From an uncultured Mycoplasmatota bacterium (GTDB lineage: Bacteria; Bacillota_I; Bacilli_A; RF39; UBA660), in NCBI GenBank assembly GCA_900549625.1, contig URPE01000028.1, forward strand, positions 1-13,041: a stretch of 13,041 bases of DNA. Direction: 5' to 3'. Both the position numbers and the translations under genes were made by a program. Positions 11,318 through 13,041 of this stretch are shown here, one piece after another (the stretch's first letter is position 1; the number at the start of each line of letters is the position of its first letter). The notes beneath the pieces are model-generated. The model did no database searches, was not told the DNA's origin, and saw nothing but the letters and a program-made list of their open reading frames with translations.

Positions 11318-13041
11318 ATGGCACAAGTTGAGATTATAACTGCTAATCTCAAATGTGAAGATAATACTACTGTTGCAAATAAGAAAAAAAGAGTTTGTGC
11401 TTATGGTCGAGTTAGTACAGATGATGAAGAACAACTAACGAGTTATAACTCACAAATTAAATATTACACTGAAAAGATAAAATCTAATCCTGATTGGGAA
11501 TTTGTAGGAATATATGCTGATGAGGGTATTTCTGGAACACAAGTTAAGAATAGAACTGAGTTTCAACGTATGATAGATGATGCTATGAATGGTAAAATAG
11601 ACATCATTTTAGCAAAGTCTATCTCACGTTTTGCTAGAAATACTGTTGATACTTTAAAATATGTTAGAGATTTAAGAGATAGAAAAGTTGATATATATTT
11701 CGAGAAAGAAAATATTCACACATTAGATTTAGATAGTGAAGTATTTTTAACTGTTTATAGTGCATTTGCTCAAGCAGAAAGTGAATCCACTTCTCAAAAC
11801 GTTAAATTAGGTTTAAAAGCTATGATGAAACGTGGCGAATATGTTGGAAGTCCTGATTGCTATGGATTTGATTGGAACAAAGAAACAAAACAATTAGATA
11901 TAAATGAAGAACAAGCAGAAGTTGTAAGAATGATTTTTAATTGGTATGTATCTGGTATGGGTTGTAGAAGAATTGCTAATAAACTAGAAGAGATGAAAAT
12001 ACCTAGTTATACAGGTGCTAGATGGTCAACTTCTTCAGTTAGCAATATGATACACCAAGAAAAGTATGTTGGTGATTTATTACAACAAAAATCATACACA
12101 GTAAGTCCTATTACTCATAAGAGTGTTTTAAATAAAGGAGAAAAAGACAAATACTATATCAAAGATCATCACGAGGCAATAATATCACGAGATATATGGG
12201 ATAAAGCACAAGAAATTGCCAGTAAAAGAAGTAAATCAATGACTATGAAAGGTTATACTAGCCGAGAAACAAGCAAATATGCTTTTAGTAGCAAGATTAA
12301 ATGTGCATTTTGTGGAACTAACTTTTGTAGAAGACATAGTTCCTATTCTAAAAAGAACCCTAAATATAATATCTACTGGACTTGTATTAAAAAACGTGAG
12401 CATTCTGATGCTTGTCCTGATTCTGTAGGATTAAGTGAAACTAAATTAGAACAGGTTTTTGTTATGCTATATAACAATATAGTTAAAAATAAGCACAAAA
12501 CAAAGGAAGTTTTATTACAAGCAATTAAAGAAGTTGTTAATGATAATGATTATCAAGACAAATTAAATGATTTGAATAATCAAAAAACAACCATAGAACA
12601 ACGATTATCTAAAATAATTGATATGGAACTTGATAATACTGATATTGATAGAAAAGAATTATTTATGAAAAAGGAAAAGGAACTACTTGATGAATTAAAT
12701 AATATCAAAAATAAAATTAGATATTATGAAGAATTACTTGCTGAAAATAAAGGATTATCTAAACAACTTAAATCTATTGATGACTATTTCAATGAACCAA
12801 GAGAGTTAAAACAATTTAAACGAGAAGTATTTGAAAAAATGATTGAATGTATCATTGTTGGAGATTATGATGAGGACGGTAATAAACTACCTAGAGTTGC
12901 TAGATTTGTATTAAAAACGGGGAAAGAGTACAAGTTTACTATTCCCCCTAAAAACAACAGTAAAAACGATAAAAATGAGTTGGTGCGAGAGTGTAAAAAA
13001 CTTTGTGTAAAGATACCAATCTATGGTAATAAGATTTTTTA
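11318..13041 (+). CDS. Large serine recombinase (TndX/TnpX type), 3' end at window edge
   Basis: At least 574 residues, open to the window end; the final two bases, TA, could begin a stop codon. Domains in order: resolvase catalytic domain (about 25-170) with CAYGRVST placing the nucleophile at Ser33 and the LAKSISRFARN motif at 98-108; Recombinase DNA-binding domain (about 178-290); zinc ribbon with Cys329, Cys332, Cys356 and Cys366; coiled-coil segment (about 385-490) typical of large serine integrases; and a C-terminal TGKEYKFTIPP stretch. All catalytic landmarks are present, so it should be active in excision and integration of the element through short-core att sites. GTGAGG just upstream supports the ATG at 11318. 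Unlike the minus-strand remnant at 2484-3857 it keeps its N-terminus, and the two belong to different subfamilies by sequence. Lying at one end of the gene set, it implies the element boundary is just to the right. Confidence 0.95.
   Translation, partial: MAQVEIITANLKCEDNTTVANKKKRVCAYGRVSTDDEEQLTSYNSQIKYYTEKIKSNPDWEFVGIYADEGISGTQVKNRTEFQRMIDDAMNGKIDIILAKSISRFARNTVDTLKYVRDLRDRKVDIYFEKENIHTLDLDSEVFLTVYSAFAQAESESTSQNVKLGLKAMMKRGEYVGSPDCYGFDWNKETKQLDINEEQAEVVRMIFNWYVSGMGCRRIANKLEEMKIPSYTGARWSTSSVSNMIHQEKYVGDLLQQKSYTVSPITHKSVLNKGEKDKYYIKDHHEAIISRDIWDKAQEIASKRSKSMTMKGYTSRETSKYAFSSKIKCAFCGTNFCRRHSSYSKKNPKYNIYWTCIKKREHSDACPDSVGLSETKLEQVFVMLYNNIVKNKHKTKEVLLQAIKEVVNDNDYQDKLNDLNNQKTTIEQRLSKIIDMELDNTDIDRKELFMKKEKELLDELNNIKNKIRYYEELLAENKGLSKQLKSIDDYFNEPRELKQFKREVFEKMIECIIVGDYDEDGNKLPRVARFVLKTGKEYKFTIPPKNNSKNDKNELVRECKKLCVKIPIYGNKIF

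Larger units (their letters stand above)
3848..13041. mobile_element. Integrative mobilizable element (partial), MobV relaxase plus serine recombinase
   Basis: From the palindromic junction to the window end the genes form a coherent mobile unit: a MobV relaxase near one end, an intact large serine recombinase at the other, replication-like HTH and SSB-like genes, an XRE control region and an independently transcribed cargo unit. No type IV secretion or coupling genes are present, so transfer would need a helper. The left limit is placed at the scar where another recombinase is broken, which is an assumption. The right limit is outside the window. Confidence 0.6.

Noticed and set aside
11195..11434. 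Minus-strand frame of 79 codons
   Set aside because: It is antisense to the end of the SHOCT-like gene and the start of the recombinase, and is a low-complexity Phe/Leu/Ile/Asn sequence.

Overview
The window is very AT-rich DNA with short intergenic gaps, AAAGGAG-type ribosome binding sites and gene families (MobV relaxase, VanZ-like protein, TndX/TnpX-type large serine recombinases, XRE regulators) typical of low-GC Firmicutes. I would place it in a Bacilli/Clostridia or Erysipelotrichia-like gut lineage, without a firm genus. Tryptophan is read from TGG and every gene I can close ends in TAA or TAG.

Region 1 (1-2200) looks chromosomal or like an older insertion. It holds a decayed serine recombinase fragment at the left edge, a small coding-like frame without a normal start codon, and a two-gene unit of a serine D,D-carboxypeptidase-like protein and a VanZ-like membrane protein, closed by a clear terminator.

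Region 2 (2200-4000) is a scar zone: a cluster of strong hairpins bracketed by an 11-bp direct repeat, then a serine recombinase gene on the minus strand that has lost its whole catalytic domain. The break lies inside a 19-bp palindromic site (3848-3866), and the next sequence to the right is an orphan 50-codon frame.

Region 3 (about 3860 to the right end) reads as an integrative mobilizable element. It carries a MobV relaxase, an unknown 130-aa gene, a minus-strand cargo unit (a ClpX-like AAA+ unfoldase plus a translationally coupled 118-aa protein), a hairpin-rich non-coding island, a minus-strand XRE regulator overlapping a small membrane protein, and then a plus-strand series of two winged-helix proteins, an AT-only 13-bp repeat array, an SSB-like OB-fold protein, a SHOCT-like small protein and a large serine recombinase that runs off the window.

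Working model: the serine recombinase excises and integrates the element, the MobV protein mobilizes it using a helper's conjugation machinery, and the small HTH proteins, repeat array and SSB-like protein may form a replication or maintenance module. The XRE protein probably controls divergent promoters. The most unusual gene is the ClpX-like ATPase. It keeps the ClpX pore loop and an IGF motif, the ClpP-docking signature, but has no zinc-binding domain; instead it has a novel N-terminal region of about 225 residues. It could direct host ClpP to new substrates for defence, counter-defence or element control; that role is inference.
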